In this document: one piece after another, positions 7,972 through 16,889 of the stretch | Numbering within the stretch: position 1 is the first letter of the stretch | How the letters are laid out: every line of letters begins with the position of its first letter | NCBI GenBank assembly: GCA_937926175.1 | Contig: CALANV010000010.1 | Coordinates: 62,001 to 126,000 of the forward strand | DNA from: an uncultured Rhodospirillales bacterium | Lineage (GTDB): Bacteria; Pseudomonadota; Alphaproteobacteria; CACIAM-22H2 | Direction: 5' to 3' | DNA length: 64,000 bases | The notes under the pieces: generated by a model | What the model was told of the DNA's origin: nothing | The model's input: only the letters and a program-made list of their open reading frames with translations | Databases searched by the model: none | Made by a program: the position numbers and the translations under genes

Positions 7972-10900
7972 ATGCCGAAATGGGTCTACAGCTTTGGAGA
8001 CGGTAAGGCCGAAGGCCGGGCGGACATGAAGAACCTGCTCGGCGGCAAGGGGGCCAACCTCGCCGAGATGAGCAATCTTGGCCTGCCGGTCCCGCCGGGC
8101 TTCACCATCACCACCGAGGTCTGCACCTATTTCTATGCCAACGGACGCAAATATCCGCCGGAGCTGAAGGCGCAAGTGATGGCGGCGCTGCGGCGGGTCG
8201 AAGAGCTCGTCGGCCGGAAGTTCGGCGATCCGAAAGCGCCGCTCCTCGTTTCGGTCCGGTCGGGCGCGCGCGCGTCGATGCCGGGGATGATGGACACGGT
8301 CCTGAATCTCGGTCTCAACGACGAGACGGTGGAGGGCCTCGCACGTACGGCGAACGATCCGCGCTTCGCCTACGACAGTTACCGCCGTTTCATCCAGATG
8401 TACGGCGACGTCGTCCTCGGCGTCGATCATCATCATTTCGAGGAGATCCTCGAGGCCCACAAGCACGACAAGTCGGTGACGCTGGACACCGAACTCGACG
8501 CCGACGACTGGAAGCAGATCGTCGAGCGGTACAAGGAGAAGGTTCAAGCCGAACGCGGCGAGCCGTTCCCGCAGGATCCGCACGAGCAGCTTTGGGGTGC
8601 GATCGGCGCCGTGTTCGGAAGCTGGATGAACCAGCGCGCCATTACCTATCGCAAGCTGCACGGCATTCCCGAGGATTGGGGGACGGCCGTCAATGTCCAG
8701 GCGATGGTCTTCGGCAACATGGGCGACGACTGCGCCACCGGCGTCGCCTTTACGCGCGATCCGTCGACCGGTGAGAATGTGTTCTACGGCGAGTACCTCG
8801 TGAACGCGCAGGGCGAGGACGTCGTCGCGGGCATCCGGACGCCGCAGCACCTGACGATCAAGGGCAAGGAGGCCAATCGCTCGCAGCTGCCGGCGATGGA
8901 AGAGGTCATGCCCGACGTATTCCGGCAACTCGACGAGATCCGGCGCAAGCTCGAGGCCCACTACCGTGACATGCAGGACATCGAGTTCACGGTCGAGCGG
9001 GGCAAGCTGTACATGCTGCAGACGCGCACCGGGAAGCGAACGGCTGCGGCGGCCCTCAAGATCGCCTGCGACATGGTTCGGGAAGGGTTGATCGACAAGG
9101 CAACGGCCGTCAAACGGATCGATCCGGCCTCGCTCGACCAGCTGCTGCATCCGACGCTCGATGCCAAGGCGCCGCGCACGTTGTTCGCGCGCGGGCTGCC
9201 GGCTTCGCCGGGTGCCGCATCGGGCATCGTCGTGTTCTCCGCCGACGAAGCCGAGGCGCTGGCGGCGAAAGGCGAATCCGTCATCCTGGTCCGGATCGAG
9301 ACGAGCCCCGAGGACATCCACGGCATGCATGCGGCCAAGGGCATCCTCACGACCCGCGGCGGCATGACCAGCCATGCGGCGGTGGTCGCCCGCGGCATGG
9401 GCCGGGCGTGCGTCGCCGGCGCCGGCGAGATCCGCATCGACTACAAGGCGGGCGTGATGAGCGTGCGCGACAAGCAGGTGCGCGCAGGCGAAAAGATCAC
9501 GATCGACGGCGCGACCGGCGAGGTGTTTCTGGGCGAGGTGCCGACCGTCCAGCCCGAGCTGTCAGGCGATTTCGCCGAGCTGATGTCGTGGGCCGACGAG
9601 TTCCGCCGTCTCGGCGTACGTGCAAACGCGGACACGCCCAACGACGCACGCGCGGCGCGCCGTTTCGGGGCGGAAGGCATCGGCCTGTGCCGGACCGAGC
9701 ACATGTTCTTCGATGCCGAGCGAATCCTCGCCGTGCGCGAGATGATCATGGCGGAGGACGGCGAGGGGCGGGCGCGGGCGCTCGCCAAGATCGAGCCGAT
9801 GCAGCGCCAGGACTTCATCGAGCTGTTCCGGATCATGGATGGATTGCCGGTGACGATCCGGCTCCTCGATCCGCCGCTCCACGAGTTCGTTCCCCATGGC
9901 GATGCCGAGATCGCCGAGTTCGCCAAGGCGATCGGCAAGGACGTCGCGACGGTCCGCGCGCGCGTGAAGCGGCTCGAGGAGTTCAACCCGATGCTCGGTC
10001 ACCGCGGCTGCCGCCTGGCGGTCACGTATCCCGAGATCTACGAAATGCAGGCGCGCGCGATCTTCTCGGCTGCCGCCGCGGTCATCAAGGAAGGCAAGCC
10101 GGTCGAACCCGAGATCATGATCCCGCTGGTCGCGACGCGCCGCGAGCTGGAGCTCATGCGCGATCTGGTCGCGCGCATGCATGAGAAGGTGCGCGACGAG
10201 ACGGGCGTCGATGTCAAATACTCGATCGGTACCATGATCGAGTTGCCGCGCGCGGCTCTTCGTGCGGCGGAGATTGCGGAAATCGCGGAGTTCTTCAGCT
10301 TCGGCACGAACGACCTGACGCAGACTACGTTCGGGTTGTCGCGCGACGATGCTGGCGCTTTTCTCGATGCGTACGAGAAGGCAAAGATCATCAGTGTCGA
10401 TCCGTTCATCAGCATCGACCAGGACGGTGTCGGCGAGCTGGTGCGTATCGGGTCGGAGCGGGGGCGGTCGGTTCGGCCCGATTTGAAGATCGGCATCTGC
10501 GGCGAGCACGGCGGCGATCCCGCGTCGGTCCACTTCTGTCATGCCGCCGGGCTCGACTATGTCTCGTGCTCGCCCTATCGGGTGCCGATCGCGCGGCTCG
10601 CCGCCGCCCAGGCGGCGCTTGCCGAACAGCAGCCGAAGTCGAAGCCGGTGAAGCCGCGCGCCACCTCGGACGACCGCCATCGCCGCGTCCTGATCGCCAG
10701 TGGGCGCCGGCCGGCGCCGCAGCGGGTTTTCGCCAACCGCAAGGTGGTCACCCACGCCGCGGCTGGCCATGCGACGGCACGGCCCGCCGCGATCGGCCAG
10801 GCGACCGCGCCCAAGGCCGGGGAGAAGAAGACGTCGGCGAAGGCGGCGAAGAAGGCGGAGGCCAAGCGGACCGCGAAGGCGACAAAGAAGGCGGTCGCGA

Positions 10901-10983
10901 AGAAGACCGCATCGAAGCGGGCGCGGCCTGCCGCGAAGTCTGCACCGAAGAAGCCCACGCGCGGCAAGCCGAAGCGGCGCTAG
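7972..10983 (+). CDS. ppdK: pyruvate, phosphate dikinase with a basic histone-like tail
   Basis: Interconverts pyruvate, ATP and phosphate with phosphoenolpyruvate, AMP and diphosphate. The ATP-grasp domain comes first (GGKGANLAEMSNLGLPVPPG, SVRSGARASMPGMMDT). Then comes the swivelling phosphohistidine domain, with TTRGGMTSHAAVVARG (His about 468), and then the PEP/pyruvate barrel, with GTNDLTQTTFGLSRDD and IGICGEHGGDPAS (Cys about 843). The normal enzyme ends near VPIARLAAAQAAL, but here about 120 residues follow (from 10621), the last 57 being nearly all Lys, Ala, Arg, Thr and Pro. The ATG at 7972 has GGAG 7 bases upstream; a GTG at 7966 is less likely. Confidence 0.96.
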   Translation: MPKWVYSFGDGKAEGRADMKNLLGGKGANLAEMSNLGLPVPPGFTITTEVCTYFYANGRKYPPELKAQVMAALRRVEELVGRKFGDPKAPLLVSVRSGARASMPGMMDTVLNLGLNDETVEGLARTANDPRFAYDSYRRFIQMYGDVVLGVDHHHFEEILEAHKHDKSVTLDTELDADDWKQIVERYKEKVQAERGEPFPQDPHEQLWGAIGAVFGSWMNQRAITYRKLHGIPEDWGTAVNVQAMVFGNMGDDCATGVAFTRDPSTGENVFYGEYLVNAQGEDVVAGIRTPQHLTIKGKEANRSQLPAMEEVMPDVFRQLDEIRRKLEAHYRDMQDIEFTVERGKLYMLQTRTGKRTAAAALKIACDMVREGLIDKATAVKRIDPASLDQLLHPTLDAKAPRTLFARGLPASPGAASGIVVFSADEAEALAAKGESVILVRIETSPEDIHGMHAAKGILTTRGGMTSHAAVVARGMGRACVAGAGEIRIDYKAGVMSVRDKQVRAGEKITIDGATGEVFLGEVPTVQPELSGDFAELMSWADEFRRLGVRANADTPNDARAARRFGAEGIGLCRTEHMFFDAERILAVREMIMAEDGEGRARALAKIEPMQRQDFIELFRIMDGLPVTIRLLDPPLHEFVPHGDAEIAEFAKAIGKDVATVRARVKRLEEFNPMLGHRGCRLAVTYPEIYEMQARAIFSAAAAVIKEGKPVEPEIMIPLVATRRELELMRDLVARMHEKVRDETGVDVKYSIGTMIELPRAALRAAEIAEIAEFFSFGTNDLTQTTFGLSRDDAGAFLDAYEKAKIISVDPFISIDQDGVGELVRIGSERGRSVRPDLKIGICGEHGGDPASVHFCHAAGLDYVSCSPYRVPIARLAAAQAALAEQQPKSKPVKPRATSDDRHRRVLIASGRRPAPQRVFANRKVVTHAAAGHATARPAAIGQATAPKAGEKKTSAKAAKKAEAKRTAKATKKAVAKKTASKRARPAAKSAPKKPTRGKPKRR

Positions 10984-11006
10984 GCGTGCGTATTGGGGTG
11001 GGGGAT

Positions 11007-11032
11007 GGGCCGACGGACGGTTCCGTTGGCCC
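11007..11032 (+). terminator. probable terminator hairpin after ppdK
   Basis: An 11-bp stem (GGGCCGACGGA with TCCGTTGGCCC, including one G-U pair) closes a CGGT tetraloop, 24 bases after the ppdK stop. It is followed by the pyrimidine run CTTCTCCCGTTTT, so the U-tract is weak but the position and stem are right for transcription termination. Confidence 0.6.
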
Positions 11033-11155
11033 TTCTCCCGTTTTCGGATAAGTGCCTGGGCGCGATCCGCGCAGGCCCGCCTGCGTCAACGGGTCCGCGC
11101 ACATCGGATATGACAAGAAGGCGCGGTCGTGAACCGCGCGGACGGGGAGGGATGA

Positions 11156-11575
11156 ATGGCAGCCGATCCGAACTGCGTGTTCTGCAAGATCGTCGCGGGG
11201 ACGATCCCGAGCTTCAAGATCTACGAGGATGCGAAGACGCTCGCCTTCCTCGATATCAATCCGGTCAATCCCGGACATACGCTCGTGATACCCAAGGCGC
11301 ACGCGCCGAACCTGATGGCGTCCGACGACAGCGACCTCGCCGCCGTCATGGCTGTTGCGCGCCGGGTCGCTTCGGCCATCGAGAAATCGCTTTCGCCCTA
11401 CGGCATCAATCTCCTGCAGGCCAATGGTCCGGGCGCCGCACAGTCCGTCCTGCACTTCCACATGCACGTCATCCCGCGCGTGAAGGACGACAATCTGATG
11501 ATGAACTGGATGCTGAAGGCGGGCGACAAGACCGAACTTGCCGCGATGGCGGAGCGCATCCGCGCAGCGCTCTAG
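11156..11575 (+). CDS. HIT family nucleotide-binding protein
   Basis: A 139-residue histidine-triad hydrolase of the HinT/Fhit superfamily, acting on nucleoside phosphoramidates or dinucleotides. The N-terminal CVFCKIVAGTIPSFKIYED and the active-site triad VLHFHMHVIPR (HxHxH) are complete, and NPVNPGHTLVIPKAHA is typical. It lies alone after the ppdK terminator and converges with ygfZ across 37 bases. The physiological substrate is not predictable. Confidence 0.95.
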   Translation: MAADPNCVFCKIVAGTIPSFKIYEDAKTLAFLDINPVNPGHTLVIPKAHAPNLMASDDSDLAAVMAVARRVASAIEKSLSPYGINLLQANGPGAAQSVLHFHMHVIPRVKDDNLMMNWMLKAGDKTELAAMAERIRAAL

Positions 11576-11612
11576 AAACGGCTTTCGCGCATCGAATTGC
11601 CGGCAGACATCG

Positions 11613-12503
11613 TCACGCCCAGGCCGGCCTGACCGGTGTGATCTCCGCCTCGCCGGCCTTGAGCGGCCGGCCGTCGCGGTCGGCCTGTTCGATGATGTCG
11701 AGCCGCAGCAGGGCAAGTCCGAGGGACCCCTGGGCTGAACGCATCTCGCCGGCTTCCTGCCCGTCCAGCGTGATCGGCGTACCCGGTTGCGGCATGGGAC
11801 CGTCGATTCGTACCGGCGTGAGCCGCTTTCGCACCAGCGCGCGGTATTTCATCCGCGCGGTGAGTTCCTGGCCGACATAGCACCCCTTCTTCCAATCGAT
11901 ACCGTTGAGTTCGTCGAAGCCGTTCTCGAGCAGGAGTGCCTTTTCGACGGGAAGATCGCGGCTGCCGTCGGGCACCCCGAGGGACAGGCGCAGGCGGTCG
12001 TATGCCTCGAACGCGCCCGGCTTGAATCCGGCGGATGCGAGCACATCCGCATTGTCCTTCGGAATCAAGGCGCGTGCGCCCAGCCCCACCAGCCGCGGAT
12101 CGACGTAGACGATGCCGCCGCCGAACGGGCGGGCTAATCCGGGTTCCTCGGGCAGACCGAGCGCGGCGAGCGTCCCCGGGCCGAACAGGACGCCGCAGAC
12201 CAGGCGGTCGCTTGCCGGGGTCAGCGTTACCTTCGAGCGGAGCTTATAGAGGGTGAAACGCCGGCGCAGATCGTCGAGCCGGTCTGCTTCGCAGTCCAGA
12301 TAAAACGTGTCGCCGATCTCGGCGATGAAGAAATCGTGCAGATAGCGTCCCTGCGCCGTCAGGAACCCCGAATAGATCACGTGGCTCGAATCGACCTTGT
12401 TGATGTCGTTCGAGATCAGCCCCTGAAGAAATGTCCGGCGGTCATCACCGGCAATGGCGAGCACGCCGCGATTCCGCAGGATCACACAGGCCCTGTCGTC
12501 CAT
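11613..12503 (-). CDS. ygfZ: folate-binding YgfZ-type protein
   Basis: A 296-residue GcvT-related protein of the YgfZ/IBA57 family, which helps assemble or repair iron-sulfur clusters with tetrahydrofolate. The family hallmark K-G-C-Y-x-G-Q-E is present as DWKKGCYVGQELTARM. The N-terminal RGVLAIAGDDRRTFLQGLISNDI is also typical. GAGGA lies 6 bases before the ATG at 12503. It is transcribed away from the glycosyltransferase operon, with a 20-bp hairpin between. Confidence 0.93.
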   Translation of the reverse strand: MDDRACVILRNRGVLAIAGDDRRTFLQGLISNDINKVDSSHVIYSGFLTAQGRYLHDFFIAEIGDTFYLDCEADRLDDLRRRFTLYKLRSKVTLTPASDRLVCGVLFGPGTLAALGLPEEPGLARPFGGGIVYVDPRLVGLGARALIPKDNADVLASAGFKPGAFEAYDRLRLSLGVPDGSRDLPVEKALLLENGFDELNGIDWKKGCYVGQELTARMKYRALVRKRLTPVRIDGPMPQPGTPITLDGQEAGEMRSAQGSLGLALLRLDIIEQADRDGRPLKAGEAEITPVRPAWA

Positions 12504-12602
12504 TGCTAATCCTCGGAGATGCCAAAGAAATCCGGATCTGCCATGGTTCTATGAGGTAGGGGCGGGCCGTGCGCTTGGCAACCCCCGCAATATGCACGGC
12601 AA

Positions 12603-12645
12603 GCCGGAAGTGTTTCGGCGGCCCTGCCGCCGAAACACTTCCGGC
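12603..12645. repeat. perfect 20-bp hairpin between divergent operons
   Basis: Arms at 12603-12622 and 12626-12645 are exact reverse complements (20 bp, GC-rich, central CCT loop). There is no T-run on either side, and the position is between ygfZ (start 12503, minus) and the glycosyltransferase operon (start 12686, plus). It could be a leader hairpin, an operator, an extruding cruciform or a remnant of a small repeat family. Confidence 0.85.
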
Positions 12646-12685
12646 CGGGCCTCGACACCCCTATAACTCTCCGCGCCGCGACCGC

Positions 12686-13717
12686 ATGCACATTACATTC
12701 GTTGACGATTCTTTCCCCTTCGACGGATACAGCCCGACGAGCCGGCCGCTCGGCGGGGCGGAGAAGGCCTTCGCCAGCCTTCCGTCCGCTCTTGCCATGC
12801 GCGGTCACGATGTCGTCGTGATCAACCGGTGCACGTTTCCCGTCCGGGTCGACGGCGCGAGCTGGTGCCCATGGGAAAGCGACAGGCCGGCCCGTACGGA
12901 CGTACTCGTGGCCTTCCGGCGCCCACAACTCCTGGAATTCCTGCCTGCGACCGTCCGGCGTGTCCTGTGGACGGCGGGACCGCCAGAGGAGCTGGACCAT
13001 CCGGCAGCGCGGGCGCTGCTCGCTCGATATCGGCCGACGATCATCTTCTTCACGGCGGTACAGCGTGACCGCTGGGCAAACCTGCTCGGGCTTCCGGTGC
13101 ATGTGGTCGAACCGGGGCTCGCCCCAGCCTATGTCGAAGACCTGCCGATGACGCCGGCGGACCCACCGCGCGCGGTCTCGACGGCGCATCCGCTCGCCGG
13201 GCTCGACTGGTTACTCGCACTCTGGCGCACCCGTATACGGCCTGCCGTGCCGAATGCTGAACTGCATCTTTATTCCGCGCTCCTCGACAAGGGCCGGCTC
13301 GGCGCCGAGGTGCCGGAGGCGGTGCGACCAATCCTGAAACTGGCCGTCGAGGCTGAGCGCAACGGCGTCGTCATCCAGCGGCCGCAACCCGATCCCCAGA
13401 TGGCCGAGATCTATCGGGCGGCGCGCGTGCATGTCTATCCGGGGCAGCCGCACGAGATACTCGCATCGACGCTGGCGGAGAGTCAGGCAGCCGGACTTCC
13501 CGGTGTTGCCAGGGCGGTAGGGCCGGCGGTCCTTGCGCGGATCGTCGACGGTCAGACCGGCAAGATCACGACGGCCGATGGCAATTTCGCGAGCGCAACG
13601 ATCGATCTGTTGAGCAACCGGGGGATCTATGAGCGTATGAGCGCGAATGCGCGCCTGCTGCAACGCGGACGCACGTGGCCGATCGCGGCTGCGGAGTTCG
13701 AAGGAGCGCTCGCGTGA
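12686..13717 (+). CDS. glycosyltransferase (GT4-like)
   Basis: A 343-residue glycosyltransferase, first gene of the polysaccharide operon. The N-terminus MHITFVDDSFPFDGYSP and LGGAEKAFASLPSALAMRGH form the acceptor-side Rossmann fold; the C-terminal AARVHVYPGQPHEILASTLAE is the usual donor-nucleotide E-x7-E region of GT-B enzymes. It is a paralogue of the enzyme at 14844-15842 (both begin with a xVDDSFPFDG/xADDGFAFDG pattern and share WRTRIRPAVPxAxL/WQRHIRPAVPKAQL). It overlaps the next gene by 4 bases. Sugar and acceptor are unknown. Confidence 0.82.
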   Translation: MHITFVDDSFPFDGYSPTSRPLGGAEKAFASLPSALAMRGHDVVVINRCTFPVRVDGASWCPWESDRPARTDVLVAFRRPQLLEFLPATVRRVLWTAGPPEELDHPAARALLARYRPTIIFFTAVQRDRWANLLGLPVHVVEPGLAPAYVEDLPMTPADPPRAVSTAHPLAGLDWLLALWRTRIRPAVPNAELHLYSALLDKGRLGAEVPEAVRPILKLAVEAERNGVVIQRPQPDPQMAEIYRAARVHVYPGQPHEILASTLAESQAAGLPGVARAVGPAVLARIVDGQTGKITTADGNFASATIDLLSNRGIYERMSANARLLQRGRTWPIAAAEFEGALA

Positions 13718-14706
13718 GGATCCTGTTCATCGGACCGACCTATGTCGGCGATGCCGTCGTGTCGACCGGACTGGCCGACCATCTCCTGCGCGAGTATCCG
13801 CAGGCCCGTGTGACGGTCGCGTGCGGCGCCCCCGCGGCACCGCTCTTCGCGGCGATGCCGAACTGCGAACGGGTGCTGGTGGTCCGCAAACGCGGCCAGA
13901 TCGGTCACTGGATCGACCTGTGGCGCGCCTGCGTCGGCACGCGATGGGACGTCGTCGTCGATCTGCGGGGATCGGCGCTGTCGTGGTTCCTGCGCGCCGG
14001 CAAACGCCACGTGTTCCGGCCCAATCCGCGCCTTGCACATCGAACGCATGCGTTGGCCGCGACGCTCGGTCTCGGCGATCTGCCGCCACCCGTCATGTGG
14101 ACAGGCCCCGAGCACGAGGCGACGGCGGCGCGACTGCTGCCGCCCGGCACGCCCATCCTGGCCGTGGGGCCGACCGGGAACTGGCCGCCGAAGATCTGGC
14201 CGGGCGAGCGGTTCGCCGAACTCGCGCGGCGGCTGACGGCGCCGAACGGGCCACTGCCGAACGGCCGGATCGCCGTGTTCGCGGCCGCCCATGAACGGCC
14301 GATCGTTGCCCCCATTCTGGCCGCACTGCCGCCCGAACGCACCGTCGACCTCGTCGGGCGGCTCGATCTCACAACGGTCGGCGCGGCGATGAAACGCGCC
14401 GCACTGTTTATCGGCAACGACTCCGGCCCGCTCTACATGGCCGTCGCATGCGGCATTCCGACGCTCGGCCTGTTCGGGCCGACGCCTGGCCTGTTTCCAA
14501 CCCACGGGTTGAACCCCGCCCGCTGGGCCCCGCTGGCATGCACCGTGCGTACGGCAGAGGCCGCGGCGATCGTGACGGACAGACCGGTCGATGGTGCGAT
14601 CGGACGGGCTCTCATGGAGGGCTTGACGGTCGATGCCGTCGAGCAGGCGGCGCGCGAGCTGCTCGAGCACGTCCAAGCGCGTACGCCATCAGCGAACGTG
14701 CGCTAA
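13714..14706 (+). CDS. glycosyltransferase family 9 (heptosyltransferase-like)
   Basis: A 330-residue GT9 enzyme, the family of LPS heptosyltransferases WaaC/WaaF. It has VRILFIGPTYVGDAVVSTGL at the N-terminus, AVGPTGNWPPKIWPGERFAEL in the middle and the family-typical FIGNDSGPLYMAVACGIPTL near the C-terminus. The GTG start at 13714 overlaps the previous stop (GTGA) and has AAGGAG 7 bases upstream. It suggests that the operon builds LPS core or a similar surface glycan. Confidence 0.9.
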   Translation: MRILFIGPTYVGDAVVSTGLADHLLREYPQARVTVACGAPAAPLFAAMPNCERVLVVRKRGQIGHWIDLWRACVGTRWDVVVDLRGSALSWFLRAGKRHVFRPNPRLAHRTHALAATLGLGDLPPPVMWTGPEHEATAARLLPPGTPILAVGPTGNWPPKIWPGERFAELARRLTAPNGPLPNGRIAVFAAAHERPIVAPILAALPPERTVDLVGRLDLTTVGAAMKRAALFIGNDSGPLYMAVACGIPTLGLFGPTPGLFPTHGLNPARWAPLACTVRTAEAAAIVTDRPVDGAIGRALMEGLTVDAVEQAARELLEHVQARTPSANVR

Positions 14707-14843
14707 GCTGCATTCGTCCGTAAGGCCGCTCGACAACCGTGCGCAGGTGGCGCGAGTCATGTATCAGGCGGATGGAGATGGCCCATGTCGACTCGCGCAG
14801 GCATCGCTGGCTTCGGGTACCGCGTCGGCCGGGAGCTCGGCCG

Positions 14844-15842
14844 ATGACCCGCGTCGTGCTCGCCGATGACGGGTTCGCCTTCGATGGCGAGGCTGCGGCA
14901 ATTCGCGACCATGCGGCGGCATGTCTCGTCGCACTCGCGGAGGCGCTGGCTGCACGCGGCCACAAGGTCGAGGCGCGTACGCGCGGCACACGTCGTTTCG
15001 ATCTGAACGGCGTGAGCTGGGGACCGATCGAATGGAATGTGCCGAAGGAAACCGAACTCTACGTCGTGAACGGCAGCTATCGGCTAATTCGGCTGGCCCG
15101 CAAGGCGCGGCGAGCCGTCCTCTGGGTGCACGAGCCGGGCCGCAAGATGCTGCGCTGGGGGCGGCTTAGCGCGCTGGCGCGTCGGCGGCCCTATCTGGTT
15201 TTCCAAGGCGTGTACCATGCGGCAACTTATCCCCGGTGGGCACCCGGCGGCGGGCGCGCCATCATTCCGCCGACGACCGGTGCGGTGTTCAGAACCTCGG
15301 GTCCGGTGCTGCGGCCGCCGCCGCCGTTCGCGATTTTCACGGCGCGTTCGCCGCGTTCGCTCGACTGGGTGCTCGACGTATGGCAACGGCACATCCGGCC
15401 TGCCGTGCCCAAGGCGCAGCTTTATGTTTTCGCCGACGCCATGCCCGAAGTCGTACTCGAAAAGGCGCGCCGCCTCGCCGGTGACGGCGTGGTTCTGCGC
15501 GAACCGGTCGCGGGCGAGGCGCTCGTCGAGGAGTTGCGGCAGTCCCGCGTTTTCCTTCACCGCGGCGACGAGAGCGAGGTCTTCGGCATGTCGACTGCCG
15601 AGGCCCAGGCGATGGGCGTGCCCGCCGTGGCTTGCGATGTGACCTGCATGCGCGAGCGGATCGTGCATGGAGAGACGGGGCACGTGGTACGCGACGGGGA
15701 TGCGGCTGCGTTCGCCGGTGCGGCGATGCGGATACTGACAGACGACACGGTCTGGCGCAGTCAGCGCGATGCCGCATTGCGTTACAACCGTGCGCGGAGC
15801 TGGGACGATGTCGCCGCTGATTTCGAGGAGCTGCGCAGATGA
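14844..15842 (+). CDS. glycosyltransferase (GT4-like)
   Basis: A 332-residue GT-B glycosyltransferase, paralogous to the operon's first gene. Visible features are VVLADDGFAFDGEAAAIRDH, VLWVHEPGRKMLRWGRLS and the donor-binding HRGDESEVFGMSTAEAQAMG (E-x7-E type). GGGAG lies 8 bases before the ATG at 14844. It overlaps the next gene by 4 bases (ATGA). Probable role: adding a sugar during surface polysaccharide assembly; specificity unknown. Confidence 0.83.
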   Translation: MTRVVLADDGFAFDGEAAAIRDHAAACLVALAEALAARGHKVEARTRGTRRFDLNGVSWGPIEWNVPKETELYVVNGSYRLIRLARKARRAVLWVHEPGRKMLRWGRLSALARRRPYLVFQGVYHAATYPRWAPGGGRAIIPPTTGAVFRTSGPVLRPPPPFAIFTARSPRSLDWVLDVWQRHIRPAVPKAQLYVFADAMPEVVLEKARRLAGDGVVLREPVAGEALVEELRQSRVFLHRGDESEVFGMSTAEAQAMGVPAVACDVTCMRERIVHGETGHVVRDGDAAAFAGAAMRILTDDTVWRSQRDAALRYNRARSWDDVAADFEELRR

Positions 15843-16888
15843 GTGCTCTTCGCGTATTGCAGGCAATGGCGGGGGCGCAGCACGGCGGGGCCGAGGCGTT
15901 CTTCACGCGGCTGACCGTGGCGTTGTCACGCGCCGGTCTGGACCAGAGCATCGTGATGCGCCGGGATCCGGCGCGCGCCGACAAGCTGCGCGCGGCGGGG
16001 ATCGAGCCCGTCCAGTTGCGGTTCGGGGGCGTGCTCGACGTCGGGACGCGTCTCGCTCTTGTGCGCGAGCTGAACGCATATCGGCCGCACGTGGTCCTGA
16101 CCTGGATGAGCCGGGCTACACGGCTCATGCCGCCGCGGTTCCTCGCGGGCGGCAAATACGTTCACGTCGCGCGACTGGGCGGATACTACGATCTGAAATA
16201 CTATCGGCGCTGCGACCATCTCGTCGGCAATACGCGCAAGATTGTCGAATACATCCGCGGTGGCGGTTGGCCTGCCGACCGCGTCCACTATCTGCCGAAT
16301 TTCGTCGACGTGCCGCGGGCGGCACCTGTCGACCGTGCGACGCTGAAGACGCCGTCCGATGCGACGGTGGCGCTCGGCCTGGGGCGTCTTCATGTGAACA
16401 AGGCGTTCGATGTCGCCCTTGCCGCCATTGCCCGCACGAAAGACGTCTGGTTCTGGCTTGCCGGGGAAGGCGAGCTGCGTGCCGCGCTCGAAGCGGACGC
16501 CGCGCGGCTCGGGATTCGGGAACGCGTGCGCTTCCTCGGTTGGCGCGACGACACGGCAGCATTGCTCTCGGCCGCCGACATCCTGATCTGTCCATCGCGT
16601 CACGAGCCGCTCGGAAACGTCGTGATCGAGGGCTGGGCTGCGCGTCGCCCCGTGATTGCGGCGGCAAGCGACGGACCAGCCGCCCTGATCAAGAATGGTA
16701 CGAGCGGGCTGCTCGTGCCGGTGGACGATGCAGAGGCGCTCGCGGCGGCCATTCAGCGAGTCGCCCAGGAGCCGCAGCTTGCCGCCCAGCTTGCGGCGGG
16801 CGGCTATGCAGCGTATGAGAGCGAATTCACCGAGGCCGTCGTCGTTCGGCGCTACCTCGAGTTCTTCGATCGCATCGCCAGGAAATGA
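15839..16888 (+). CDS. glycosyltransferase family 4
   Basis: A 349-residue GT4 enzyme. It starts MSALRVLQAMAGAQHGGAEAF (the GGAE acceptor motif) and has VALGLGRLHVNKAFDVAL at the start of the GT1 domain, GIRERVRFLGWRDD in the middle, and the donor-binding ICPSRHEPLGNVVIEGWA with two glutamates. Start and previous stop share ATGA. Followed after one base by the asparagine synthase-like gene. Confidence 0.9.
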   Translation: MSALRVLQAMAGAQHGGAEAFFTRLTVALSRAGLDQSIVMRRDPARADKLRAAGIEPVQLRFGGVLDVGTRLALVRELNAYRPHVVLTWMSRATRLMPPRFLAGGKYVHVARLGGYYDLKYYRRCDHLVGNTRKIVEYIRGGGWPADRVHYLPNFVDVPRAAPVDRATLKTPSDATVALGLGRLHVNKAFDVALAAIARTKDVWFWLAGEGELRAALEADAARLGIRERVRFLGWRDDTAALLSAADILICPSRHEPLGNVVIEGWAARRPVIAAASDGPAALIKNGTSGLLVPVDDAEALAAAIQRVAQEPQLAAQLAAGGYAAYESEFTEAVVVRRYLEFFDRIARK

Positions 16889-16889
16889 A

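Noticed and set aside
7894..9375. A 493-codon minus-strand open frame opposite ppdK
   Set aside because: Antisense shadow; translation is rich in Arg, Asp and His without domain patterns.
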